From Meloidogyne chitwoodi (taxonomy: Eukaryota; Nematoda; Chromadorea; Rhabditida; Meloidogynidae): 64,000 nucleotides of DNA. The notes beneath the pieces are model-generated. The model saw only the letters and a list, made by a program, of their open reading frames with translations. It was not told where the DNA came from and made no database searches. Both the position numbers and the translations under genes were made by a program. This document shows positions 45,501-56,798 of the stretch, piece by piece; positions within the stretch are counted from its first letter, which is position 1, and each line of letters begins with the position of its first letter. The DNA is taken from contig JACZZP010000012.1 of NCBI GenBank assembly GCA_015183035.1, positions 248,001 to 312,000 on the forward strand. The letters run 5' to 3'.

Positions 45501-46694
45501 ATTACAAATTCTGATTGTAAAAAATTACAAATTCTGATTTCTAGTGTAATTTTGTATTTTTTCAGATAAAACTTTTACGAAATAAATTTGCAAAAACACA
45601 TCCTCATATGCTAATTGATTCTGTTGAGCGTTTTCAAGGTTGTGAAAGGCGTGTTATAATAATTTCAACTGTTCGTTCAACAGGCCTAGGTTTTTTAGAT
45701 TGTGCAAAAGTAAAAAAATTATATTATTATTTTATTTATTTAAAAAAAATTTAGCGTTTTAATACAGCAATTACTCGTCCAAAAGAATTATTAATTATTG
45801 TTGGAGATTGTAATAATTTGGCTAAAATTCACTTTTGGAAAAAGTAAAAAATCTTTTATTAATTTAAATTTTTTAATAAAATTTTTTAGACTTGAAAAAA
45901 TTAAAAAAAATTAATTTCCAGATTGATCAACTTTTGTAAAGAAAATGGTGCATTAATTAATAATAATAATTCAATAATACCTTCAGTTATACAGAAAAAT
46001 GCTTTATTAAAAAATAAAACAAATACAACAAATAATAATATTTTAGAAGAAAAAATAAATAAGAGAAGAAATAAAAAATCTTTTTCATCAAAATTTTCTG
46101 GTTTATCTCTAAGTCAATTTTCTCAATCTTTGAAAAAAAATAATGATTCAAAAAAAAGAAGGGAAAGGAGAAAAAGAAATAGAAAAAACAATAAAAATAT
46201 TATTTTGGAAGATAAAAATGAACAAAAATTAGAAAATGATTCAACAGATGAAGAAGAAGAAGAATCAGCTTCAATTGAATCATTAAAAAATAGACTTGAA
46301 GCAATTGATATTTTAATTTCAAATTCTAAAAAAATTGAAAAGAAGGAAGAAAATAATAATATTAAAATAATTAATCCTTTTTCAAAAGAAAAAACAAAAG
46401 AAAAAATTTTTTTTCAAATTTCAGAACCTATAAAAGAAGAATTAGCAGTAGAAGAATTAAATAAAATTGCAACAACTAGCAGTAATCAGCAAGAAAAAAT
46501 AAAAATTGAAAAAAATGGGAATAATAAAAGGTAAAAAATAAATTTATAATTTGTTTTTTTTTTATTATTTTTTTAGCTGTGTAAATGAAAATAACAAAAA
46601 TATTAAAAATATGCCTGTTGCTTCAAATAAATTTTTACCAAAATTGAAAATATTGGAGGAAGAAATGAAGCAACTCAAAAGGGGAAAAATTTAA
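42542..46694 (+). CDS. MOV10/Armitage/SDE3-type RNA helicase (SF1, UPF1-like)
   Basis: ATP-dependent RNA helicase of the family that works with Argonaute small-RNA pathways (MOV10, Armitage, SDE3, C. elegans ERI-6/7). In order: motif I GPPGTGKT (43997-44020), Ia [17 protein letters not shown] across an intron, [14 protein letters not shown] (about 44603), [13 protein letters not shown] (44690-44719), [40 protein letters not shown], and [18 protein letters not shown]. The last two resemble MOV10 closely. A long Lys/Asn/Glu-rich tail (45923-46534) and a short last exon end ...MKQLKRGKI. The start is at 42542. A 51-nt intron, 42592-42642 (GTTTGT...TTCTAG), has no stop, so unspliced reading falsely suggests a membrane segment. 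TTCTGATT arrays fill two introns (43540-43800, 45340-45545). All core motifs are intact. Confidence 0.92.
43540..43800. repeat. ACAAATTCTGATTTGTAAAA minisatellite in helicase intron
   Basis: Imperfect units of 20-30 bp with TTCTGATTTGTAAAAACATT repeat in an expanded intron. Some copies are inverted (AAAATCAGAATT). Confidence 0.85.
45340..45545. repeat. AAAAAATTACAAATTCTGAT tandem array in helicase intron
   Basis: Eight to nine units of about 23 bp, AAATTCTGATTGTAAAAAAT-like, almost fill the intron between the exons ending PYRYQ and starting IKLLRNKF. Confidence 0.9.
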
Positions 46695-46839
46695 ATTATT
46701 ATTTTTTTTTAAATAAATTTAAATATTAATGTATATATTAATTATATAATCCCAAGAAAATGTTTTTTTACTCAAAAAATTTTTTTCACTTACATGTAGG
46801 TAATTTTATTTCATTTAACACCATATGACTATATTTTGT

Positions 46840-47240
46840 TTAAAAATCAGAATTTGTTTTTATTTAAGATCAGAACTATCTGTTTTCTGTTAAAATCAGA
46901 ATTATCTGTGTTTCTATTTAAAATCAGAATTTGTTTTTATTTAAAATCGGAATTATCTGTTTTCTGTTTAAAATCAGAATTATCTGTGTTTCTATTTAAA
47001 ATCGGAATTATCTGTTTTCTGTTTAAAATCAGAATTTTCGTTTCTATTTAAAATCAGAATTTTCTGTGTTTCTATTTAAAATCAGAATTTTCTGTGTTTC
47101 TATTTAAAATCAGAATTTTCTGTGTTTCTATTTAAAATCAGAATTTTCTGTTTCTATTTAAAATCAGAATTTTCTGTGTTTCTATTTAAAATCAGAATTT
47201 TCTGTGTTTCTATTTAAAATCAGAATTTTCTATCTTATCT
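46840..47240. repeat. TTTAAAATCAGAATTTTCTG minisatellite downstream of helicase gene
   Basis: About 14 units of 24-30 bp, TTTCTATTTAAAATCAGAAT plus TTTCTGTG, with high similarity in the right half. It lies between the convergent helicase and right galectin-like genes. A 71-codon frame across it is repeat-derived. Confidence 0.92.
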
Positions 47241-47477
47241 TTATTATTATAATTTATTTTTTAAAATTAATTCAGAAATTCTGATTTCTCTAAAAGTTTA
47301 TTTTAAATCATATTGACTTTCTGCTTTCAAATTGTGCCTTATAATGTTTTGGGCTTTCTTTATTTCTGTGCAACAATATCATAAATTTATTAAATAAATT
47401 TTTTATTTAAAGCTAAATTATATAAAATTACATAATATTATAAAATTACAAAAAAACATTTTTATTTATTATTTTCT

Positions 47478-50400
47478 TCAAGTTTTTCTTTCCAACCAAA
47501 ATGTGTTTTCTCTTGTAAATTCAAGTCCGGTAACCTTAAAATAAAAAATAATTTATATTTTAAAAATTTAGTTTATCTTTAAATAGAAAATAACAAAAAT
47601 ATTAAAATTAAATAACTAACTTGAATATATTCTGTCAATTTATATTGAATAATAGAATTAACGCCAATTATACCAAATGAATCATTTTCTGTTTCTAAAG
47701 TAAAAAACGTAAATGTTGAATAGCCTTTAATCCTAATTTGAATTCTTTCTCCATTTTCAAGTTTTTTATAATTACATTTTTCAGTTAACTTTTTCCATTC
47801 TTTATTCTATAATTAAATTATATTTTTTTAATTTTTAATAAATTTTATTTTAAATAAATTTACTTGATAATAATTTACATAATAATTTACACTAGTACAA
47901 TTTTCTGATATATTTAATTGTAAAACAGTTTTGACAACTTAAAAAAATTAATTAATTAAAAAAAGTATTAAAAAATAAAAACACTTTTCTCATGCCATTC
48001 CAATGCCCCATTAAACAAATTAACAATAATAGGGATATTAGAAATATTTTGAACATTACCATCAATTGTAATTACATCATATTTAGTTAATTTTTTATTT
48101 ATTTTAAAAATATTATTAGGCAAAGCAATATTCTTTTCAATTTTTTTACAATCTTCGGTAGACATAGTAACATTATTAATATATCCAGTTATCTAATAAA
48201 ATATTTATTTTATTTTTTAATTTTAAAAAAACGTGCCATAGCATAATTAACAGCCCAAGGAGGTAATTCATATTTATAATGAAGGTAATCTGTTGATTTA
48301 TCAATTCCAATTTTGAAATAATCTTCATCAGCAATTATATGCACAATTATTGGTATATCTGTATTTCCTATTGGATTTTTATATTTTTTCTCTTCTGTCC
48401 AAGTTTTATTTGTAAAACTTTTTATAATTAAAGAGGAATTCTCTCCTCCAGTATGTGTAAAACTTTCATTAGTAAAAGTATAATTTAATGGATCAAATGT
48501 AAAATTTAACATCATTACAGTATCTCCATCTAAATAAAAATAATAATATTTTATTTTCCAGTTAATTCCTTCCTCTTCACTTAAAAATGGTCAAAGGACA
48601 TAATGGTCAAATAATTTAACTCTAATAAATATAATTAAATATTAATTTAATCCTTGTTGATCATTATGTCCATTTACCAATTTAAGTGTGTAATAAAATG
48701 AAATAAAATTCACATGTTTCACTAAAATCATTTGCGTTGTTTAATAAATAAACTTGAAAACTTTTATCTCCAGTCAATTCTTTTGCCTTTGGAATGTTTG
48801 CTTCAAAACAAAGAATAGTTCCCCTCATTTTTCGTTCCAATTTTAGTTTATGTTTTAAATGTGGAAATGTTAATTTATCTTCATATTTGGAAAAATAAAA
48901 TAATTCAAAATCAGTTGATATTATCTATTATTTTATTTAATTTTATTTAAAAAATTTTTTTTTACCTCAATTTTATTAATCATTCCAACTGGAAGATTTG
49001 TTGATAATTTCTTTTTGTTTAATATTTTACCATTAAATGCAGTTTCAATTTCTGTTCTTTTAGTTGAACTATTTTTACTATAGTAAATTATAAAATCAAA
49101 AAATGTTTGTTTTCCAAGTGAAAATAAAGTTGTATTGAATATAAATCCTTCCTCAACCTAAAATAAAATTTCAAGTTTGATGAATTAAAAACTTATAATT
49201 AAACCTAAAAAACTTGTCTTAAGTATATACTTAAAACTTGAAACTTAAGTTTATATTTAAAATTTAGTTTTTCATTAATACTACTTACTGTTCTTATTAT
49301 GATGTTTGAGGGTGACTTAGAAACTTGAACATTTAATGCAAAGGCCACAGTATTAGCTACAAGTAAGATTATTTTAAAACCTTTCTTTTCTCCATTATAT
49401 TTGCATTGAAAACGAAATTCGACTTGATCGTTAAGAATTTCTTTAACATCGAATTTGTATTTACTTCGGTTTGACGTAAGAATGGTATGTTTATATAATT
49501 GTGCCATCTATAAATGTAAAAAACTGTTAAAAACATTTAAAAAATTTTTATTTTCTTACCATTTCGACCTCCTCCCTTTTAAGTGTTTTAAGAATTATTG
49601 GCGTAATAACTGTAGAATTACCACCAATTATCATTATATTTTCTTTCGATCCATTGAATAATCTTCCCTCCCACCAATTTTTTGTCCAATATTTATAGAC
49701 ACGAAACTTACTATCCCAAATTTCACTGCTAAATCCCATCCATATGTAATACTTTGTTATACGAAATTGACTAAAAAATGTTGCTCCAATATTCACAACA
49801 TTTGCTTTTTGAGGGAAAGTTTTTCTAATATCATTATGCTGGTGCTAAAATTTTTTAATTAAGATCAAAATGTCACTAAGAGAAAATGAGACAAAATGTC
49901 ACTAAGGCCTTACTTTACGATTATTGATGCTTTTTCAATAATCAACTTGTATAATCCTAACAATTTTGAAATTTCGTTATAATATCTAACAAAATCTACC
50001 TCAAATTGGTGTATAATAATTTTATCAGTCATATAAACTCCAAACACAATTTTTCCCTTGTCATCAATAATTTGAAGTACGTTGTATTTTCCTTTTCTGC
50101 CAGTCCAACGAATAAAAGTAATGAATAACTCGCCATCTGTAATATTTCCTAATTGTTTTGTTTTTTTGGGAGATGTTCTATTTAAACAAATTGTATCATT
50201 GTATAGTCTTCCTTTTGTAGAACTCGTTTGAGGTTCAATTGATTTGGGCACCAATGTATTTTTTGTTGTTGGTTTTTTAAACTAAATATCAAATTACTTA
50301 AACATTTAAATTTTTAAATCGGAAAGGACACTTTGGTGCCGCCACTTGAGTGTGGGACACTTTGGTGCCACCACTTGAGTGTGGGACACTTTGGTTCCGC

Positions 50401-51790
50401 CACTTGAGTGTGGGACACTTTGGTGCCACCACTTGAGTGTGGGACACTTTGGTTCCGCCACTTGAGTGTGGGACACTTTGGTGCGACACTCAAAAATTTT
50501 AATTTTTCTTACCCAAGCTTCCATTCCACATCCACAACCTCTATACACAAATAAATTAATAGTTCTCTGGGCAGTGGATGGCAAAATATCCAATCCAAGA
50601 GTCCAAAGACCAACATATTTATGCAAATAAGCACCTTTGCTTATTTTTGAAAAATATTCTTTCGCCAAATTTTCATCTTTTTTAAATTCAATCTTTTTTT
50701 TCACCACATATTTTGCTTAAAAAAGGTTAAGAAATTATATTTAAATTATTTGAATTAAAAATTATTTTAAAATTTCCTTTGCCTAAATATTTGGACAAAA
50801 TGTCATTTAATTTAAAAAAACTTGCGGACATCCGCAAAAATAATTTTTTTAATTAATTTCTTTATTTATAAATAAATTACAAACAATTGACAATTTCCGT
50901 TTGTTGGATATGTGTTGTGATTTTTTCTTTGTTTCCAAATTCAATGTTAAAGAATGAAATATTTGGTAATTCAACACTTAAATTAATTAATTAATTTTTA
51001 AAATTAAAAAAATAAACATTTCATTAGTTATTGACAACGAAATTGTTGTAATAAATATTTCATTAGATTCATTATATTTTGATATCAATTTAATTCCATT
51101 CCATAATATTGAACCTGGTTTACCCGTAGAACAGTCTCCTCCTTCTTTACAATATTTTTTTCTTTTTTCTTCACAGAGTTTGTAGACATTGTTATTCTTT
51201 TAAATTAAAAATTATTAAAATTTAATTAAAAAGCAAATAACACTAAACAACATAAAAATTAGTCCGCAAGTTTTTTGCGGAAAGTCCGCAAAATTACTTG
51301 CGGACTTTTTTTTTTTTGCAAAATAAAAAAAAATATTTTTAATTAATAATAATAATTTTAAAGCATTTTTACTTTTTTTTCTTTAAGACGGTAAGGGATT
51401 GAGCGTATTAATCCATTAAGTGTGTTATTCCCACTCAATTGACTTGGGTAACAAATTAATAATCTAATTCAAATTAATTTTATTAAATAATTTAAATTAA
51501 TTAATTTACTCATCACACAACAAGTATTCAGGCCTATTAAAAACTAAGCCATAAGAATTGTGTTCAAATTGACCAGGACGAAGCATACACTGATCTTGTG
51601 CCGTATAGGAGATTTGATGATGAGTGGTGACCATATCCGTTAAATATTCACTTAAAAAATTAAATAAATAGTTATATTTTAAATAAATATACTAATTATC
51701 CGGTTGAAAGCCTTGAACAATAACAAAATTAGAAAATAAAAATATTAAAAGAAGTTTAGTAAAAATATTAATTAATACAATTTCTATCAT
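47478..51790 (-). CDS. Multidomain galectin-like secreted protein (right, apparently intact copy)
   Basis: The start at 51790 gives the leader MIEIVLINIFTKLLLIFLF. Exon order and phases are those of 16286-20661. The last exon ends FWLERKT with TGA at 47478-47480. About five galectin-like domains can be traced. The third, starting MAQLYKHTILTSNRSKY, continues past VEFRFQC into GFKIILLVANTVAFALNVQ, the part missing from the left copy. The fourth reads WTEEKKY, YFKIGIDK and YELPPWAVNYAM. The HxNPR galectin motif is not preserved. The equivalent of the left GC donor is GCACGT here. The 5' half is essentially identical to the left copy, while the 3' half differs in many residues. This copy has no visible stop or frame break. 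The fold assignment is by pattern. Confidence 0.75.
50327..50485. repeat. 29-bp intronic minisatellite in right galectin-like gene
   Basis: Reverse complement of the array at 17602-17758, with the same number of units and the same alternation of unit types. Identity of such an unstable repeat between arms points to very recent homogenisation. Confidence 0.9.
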
Positions 51791-52938
51791 TTTTAAATAT
51801 AATTCTAAAAATAATTTAACTAAATTAAATATTTAAATTATTATCTTTTATGATAAATGATTATTTAAATAAAATAATAAAATTATTTATATGTAGCTAG
51901 TTAATCAACTAAACTTTAATAAATTAGATTGTTAATTTGATTAAAATATTTTTCTAAAAAATTTATTTATAACATAAAATGTAAATATATAAATGACATT
52001 TAAATAAATTAATAAAACTATTTATTTATTTTATGTACTAAATAAACTAAAATTTAATTTAATAAATTAGATTACTAGTTTGATAAAAAATAAAAATGTT
52101 ATTTTTAAATAAATTCATAGATAATTTATGATTCATTAACTTTAAATGAGAAATATTGGATGATGAAAAAACTAGGAAAAAAAATTCTTAAAAAAGAGAA
52201 ATTAAAATCGAAGTTGGCTAAGCTAGCTCATAGGGACAAAGCTTCAATACATTATCTATATATTTATGTTATTTGAAAAACTCGTCGATTAGAGTAGAAT
52301 GACACAAAATCATTTTGATTTTTTTGCTTGTTTGTGTTTTTGATTATGTTTTAATTTGTTTTTAAATGTTTCAGAATATTTATATAATGTTTTCACTTTT
52401 TTAATGTTTTTGATTGTGTTTATATGTTTATTCAATGTTTTTCCGGTTTTTAATGTTTTTTTTTATAAAACAAGGTGAATTTTGTTTCCTGAGTCGAATT
52501 ACACATTTTCAATTTTTCCTGTTTATGAATGTATATTCAAAGTTTTTCGGTCTATCAATGTTTATTAAATGTTTTCCGGTTTTTAAATGTTTATTCAAAG
52601 TTTTCCGTTTTATGAATGTTTATTCAAAGTTTTCCGGTTTATATATTTTTATGCAACCTGTTTTTAAATGTTTATCCAAAGTTTTCCGGTTTTTAAGTGT
52701 TTACTCAATGTTTTTGCCTGTTTTTCATTGTTTTTATACTAAAACTGACCCTTTCAATGATAAACATAAATAAAAAATATATTTATTATTAATTTAAAAA
52801 TACTATTACAAAATAATTAAAAAAATATTATTAAAAAATATTATCAATCTTAAAATAAATTAAAAAATATATAAAAGAATAATTAAATAAAAAATTAAAT
52901 AAAAATATTATTTAGATAAAATTAATTTCTTCCTCTTC
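51791..52938. other. Intergenic region between right galectin-like and Cys-rich genes
   Basis: 51791-52250 aligns with the left spacer. 52330-52770 is a TGTTTATTCAAAGTTTTCCG repeat array (reverse complement of the CCGGAAAACATT family). Its 119-codon frame is repeat-derived. No further gene is seen. Confidence 0.6.
52330..52770. repeat. TTTATTCAAAGTTTTCCGGT minisatellite
   Basis: Roughly ten imperfect units of 28-45 bp containing GTTTATTCAAAGTTTTCCGG. The left arm has only a shorter version near 15385-15520, so the array expanded on the right. Confidence 0.8.
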
Positions 52939-55399
52939 TTATGAAACACAACTAAAAATAATTATCAAAACAATTAAAATTGTTATAATTTTAAAATTCA
53001 ATTTATTAAAATTAGCAGATGATGTTTTATTAAAATTATGTTTTGTTGTTGTTAAACTTTTCTTTGTTGTTGTTTTAAATGTTGTTGTTGTAATTATAAT
53101 AGAAGTATCTGTTGTAATTGTTGTTTTAGTTGTTTTTGTTGTTGTTTGTATGGAAATTAAAGTTGAATTATTACAAAAATTTGTTTTACAAGTTTTACAA
53201 TGTTTATATTTTGAGGGACAGTCTCCACAATTTTGTTCAGCTTAAATAATAAAATAAATAAATTTTAAATTTTTTACCTCTCATAAATATATCCATTGCA
53301 ATATAACAATTATCAATTACATGGTGACATGTTTTATTTTTGACTTTGAAAGGTTGAAAGTGTGCAATTAAATGGTAACACATTCTTGGTGGTGGAAGTT
53401 TAGTTTCATCATTACAGAGTGGAGAAGAACATTCATTACATTTATTTAAATTTTTATATTCTGAACATTTACCACATCCTTGAACTAGACCTATTACTTA
53501 TAAATAATTTGTGTTTTTCTAATTTATTTTACCAATTTCTTTTTTATCAACTCCAATAAAGCATTTTCCCTTTTTACAAATTCTCTTTCCTTTAGTTGGA
53601 TTCCATTCATTAGCATTTTTTTCCCAACAAAATAATTGACGTTTAAAAAATGGATCTGAGTTACAAGTTGGTTTATCATTACAATCAGCACATTGTACAT
53701 TACTCATATTTATTTTATTTGATAATATATTTAAAACACCTTTAGGACATTTTCCACAATCATAATGGAATTGCTCTATTTTCTTAACTGAAAATTTTAA
53801 TTAAGATTTGACATCTTTAATTTCATTTAAAAATTACCTCCATCTTTTACTTCAATTTTAGCAATATAACAATCATTTTCTTTACATTCTTTAAAATTAC
53901 CATTAAATCCAATACAATAATAAGAAGGTACCTTATCATTACAACGATGTCCTTTACATTCTTTACAATTAACACAAGGACAATTTCCACATCCTTTACT
54001 AACTTTAAATTTAATAAAATTGAAAAATATTATTTTTATATTTTTAAAACCATTGTTTGTTTGTGTTCTCCCTGTATAACAAGGAGAGTTAAATGGTGTT
54101 ATACACATTTGTTTTTCATTTATCCAACAATGTTTAGAAACAAGTTTTTCTTCATTACAGTAATTTGTTTTACATGTTTTGCATTGTGTTGAAGGAACAT
54201 TTGTTTTACAATCAAAACATCCTTGTATTACTAAAATTAATTTATAATGTTTGTTTTAATTAAAAAACAAACAATCTCCATTTAAGGTTCGTTCAACACC
54301 ACATTGTTTATTACATTTCATCTTTTCTGCTAATTCATTTGGCTTGTTTTCTAATTGTAAGCAAGATAATGTTTCATTATATAATTTTTGTAGATTACAA
54401 AAATTTTGATAACATGATACAAATTGTGCACGTTTATAAATGTCTTTAGCTAGGAAACTACGAGAGATTTCACCACATCCATACTTATAGTAGAAGTTGT
54501 TAGGAACATCTATCTGAGCATAATAACAAAATTTATCTTCACATTCTTTCCAAATACGATTATAAGTGTCATAGCAAAAATGATAACTTTTTAAAAAATC
54601 CTCAGTATTGCAAAGTTTTGAATTACATGTTTTACAAGGAATATTATTGTTAGGACAATCTCCACATCCTTTTTGTGTATATTTTTCCATATTTGTTGTA
54701 CTATAATTCGCAGCTTAATTTTTTAAAATTAATTTAATATTAAATGTAAAAAATTTATTTATAGCTTTTTATTTTTACGATAAAATTGAGATATAAGAGG
54801 AAATCCAGACACAAACACTATCAATAATTATATCAAAAATTATCCTCGTTTTTTATAATTTTATTAAATTTACCTATTACATCAAAAGATATGAAACATT
54901 TATTTGCATTACATATATTGCCTATATAATTTTTTCCATTTTTAGTTTCATAGCAAAATAACGAATTTTTAATTTTATCCATATCTTTATTACATTTTTC
55001 GGTATTACAAGTATAGCAATAGTTATTTTCAGGACATTCACCACATCCTCTTCTATAGTTTTTACGTTCATTTAAATCTTAATTTAATTAAATTTAAATT
55101 AATAAAAATAACCTTTATCGGGTTCAATTGATAAGTAGCAATTTCTACCGTATGCATGGCATCCTTTCTTTTGTGTACTTGAGACTATAAATAAAAATAA
55201 ATTGTTCTATATTCTGAATAATTTATTTATCATCAAACAAACCGCAAAATCTGTGGTAGTAACTATCGGCTTCAACATCATTAAGGAGCTAAATAACCCT
55301 TTTTATGTAATATTCAAATCTTAATAAATTTTTAAAATTTACCACTAACGAAATTAAAATTGGAAAAGCAAATAAAATATTAATTAAAAATATTTTCAT
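52939..55399 (-). CDS. Cys-rich tandem-module protein, 8 modules, signal peptide and hydrophobic C-terminus (right copy)
   Basis: Exon 1, from ATG at 55399, encodes a clear signal peptide, MKIFLINILFAFPILISLV. Short exons VEADSYYHRFCG and KKGCHAYGRNCYLSIEPDK lead into eight GCGxCP...CxxC...CN modules. The Thr-rich stalk and tail IITILIVLIIIFSCVS end with TAA at 52939-52941. This is consistent with a GPI- or tail-anchored surface protein. It corresponds to left modules 1-3, then a single chimeric module, then 15-18. The chimera (54060-54225) begins like left module 4 (GCFDCKTNVPSTQCKTC) and ends like left module 14 (RTQTNNG). Modules 2 and 3 are fused in one exon (54256-54690) where the left copy has an intron. 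Family name and ligand are unknown. Confidence 0.82.
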
Positions 55400-56407
55400 T
55401 TATTTATTATTATTAACTTGATTAAAAAAATTTTATTAAAATTATAAAAAATTAAAAAACAAAATTCAATTTTATAACATAAAAAATAAAAATTTGTATA
55501 ATAAAATAAAAAATATACTAAAAAAACTCGAAAAGATGAAAAATGAGAATATATGGACTTATATGTGGATTAGAACTCAGAACGCTTTGTTTTTCTATAT
55601 TGTATAACTCGGAATGGATCTGATTTACTTGTTCTTTTCCTGACTTTTTTGAAAGTAATGGAAAAAGCTGGGACTGGAATTCGCAGTTTTAGATACCGAT
55701 TAACACATATATAAAAAAATGTTTTAATAAATAAATATCTCAGTAATACATTTACTGGTAAGTAGGTATTTTGGAACTTGAAAAATTCAATTGCCCACCA
55801 CATATATTCGCATGAAAAAATATTTTATTTTTCAGGTCAATGTTTGGTGTAAAATATTTTTTTTGCGAATAAATGGGGTGGGAACTTAAACTTAAAAAGT
55901 TAGGGTATTTTACTGTCCCTAACTTAAAATATAGAAAAAATCTGGTAATCATTAATATTTATTTTTCTATCTTTTAAAAAATAAATTTTAACATCCAGTT
56001 ATCTATCAAATCAATCAAAACTAAAATAGATAACATTTATTAATTGATGACTAATTTATATTAAAAAATTTTTATTTAAATGCATTATTTGTTTTTATTA
56101 AAAAAAACAAATGTTTAATTAATTAATTTTATAGAAATATATAATTAATTCTAGGCTAGAGTTCATCCCAGAGCTTAGAGGAGGCTTTAACGGGGAACGT
56201 GCACGAGAAATTTTAACGGGTTTTAAAAAAATAATATTAATTGTAAATTGATTAATTCAAAATAAAGTCGGAGATGGGGAGAGTATCAATTGTTATTTTA
56301 AGTGTTTTTTCGATTGTTTATATACAACACATCTAACAAGAAATTTTTAAAAACTTTTCTAAACCTTTTGGTTTGAGACTCAATTGGGGATATATCCCAT
56401 CTACCAG

Positions 56408-56511
56408 TGTTTACGTGACCTTTTAGTGGTCATCAAAATGACCTGACCAGATATCTTGGTGTACATCTATGTAACATTGGTTATGACCTTAACCCGGTCA
56501 CGAAAACACTG
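56408..56511. repeat. Palindromic element with CAGTGTTTACGTGACC ends
   Basis: CAGTGTTTACGTGACC on the left and GGTCACGAAAACACTG on the right differ at two positions. CAGTG termini recall hAT MITEs, but I find no 8-bp flank match. Confidence 0.65.
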
Positions 56512-56542
56512 TTACTATATTATATACACTTGGGAGACTCAA

Positions 56543-56640
56543 ATGCAGTGATTGGAAGTTTCGATTTTGCTCATACTCAAACATTAAACAAATGTTTGAG
56601 TATGAGATATGATTTTGATATGACCTTCCAACCACTGCAC
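56543..56640. repeat. ~97-bp near-perfect hairpin
   Basis: TGCAGTGATTGGAAG and CTCATACTCAAACATT on the left are mirrored by AAATGTTTGAGTATGAG and CTTCCAACCACTGCA on the right, with a loop of a few bases. A 65-codon frame across it is not thought to be real. Confidence 0.75.
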
Positions 56641-56798
56641 AAATATGAGCTAGGAGAATACCTTCGACGAAGTGGTCGTATAACTACTATTTTTTTTAAT
56701 TTAAAAAAGAACAAAAAGAAATCTTAATTTAAACAAAAATTAAAAAAAACATTTTTTGACCTAAAATTAAAAATAAAACACAATTTTTCAATTTTATT

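Larger units (their letters stand above)
47478..55270 (-). repeat. Right arm of inverted segmental duplication
   Basis: The reverse complement matches 10094-20661 gene by gene: Cys-rich modules, spacer, then galectin-like exons. It is shorter because about ten Cys-rich modules are absent and the left-arm MITE (15600-15867) is missing. Beyond about 55270, where the right copy has its signal-peptide exon, I see no match with the left flank. Confidence 0.92.
55400..56798. other. Intergenic region with foldback repeats
   Basis: This contains a TTCGCATGAAAAAATATTTT repeat (55800-55885, related to 3524-3620) and two palindromes (56408-56511, 56543-56640). Small open frames on both strands lack splice or family support. 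No gene is called. The part next to 55400 should include the Cys-rich gene promoter. Confidence 0.5.

Noticed and set aside
52414..52773. 119-codon frame rich in Phe/Tyr/Val
   Set aside because: It runs through the TTTTCCGG minisatellite and is absent from the left arm.
47478..55270. The whole inverted arm as an assembly duplicate of the left arm
   Set aside because: Module number, intron content, MITE presence and many substitutions differ, so the arms are distinct loci; only the 2.1-kb tract needs read-level checking.
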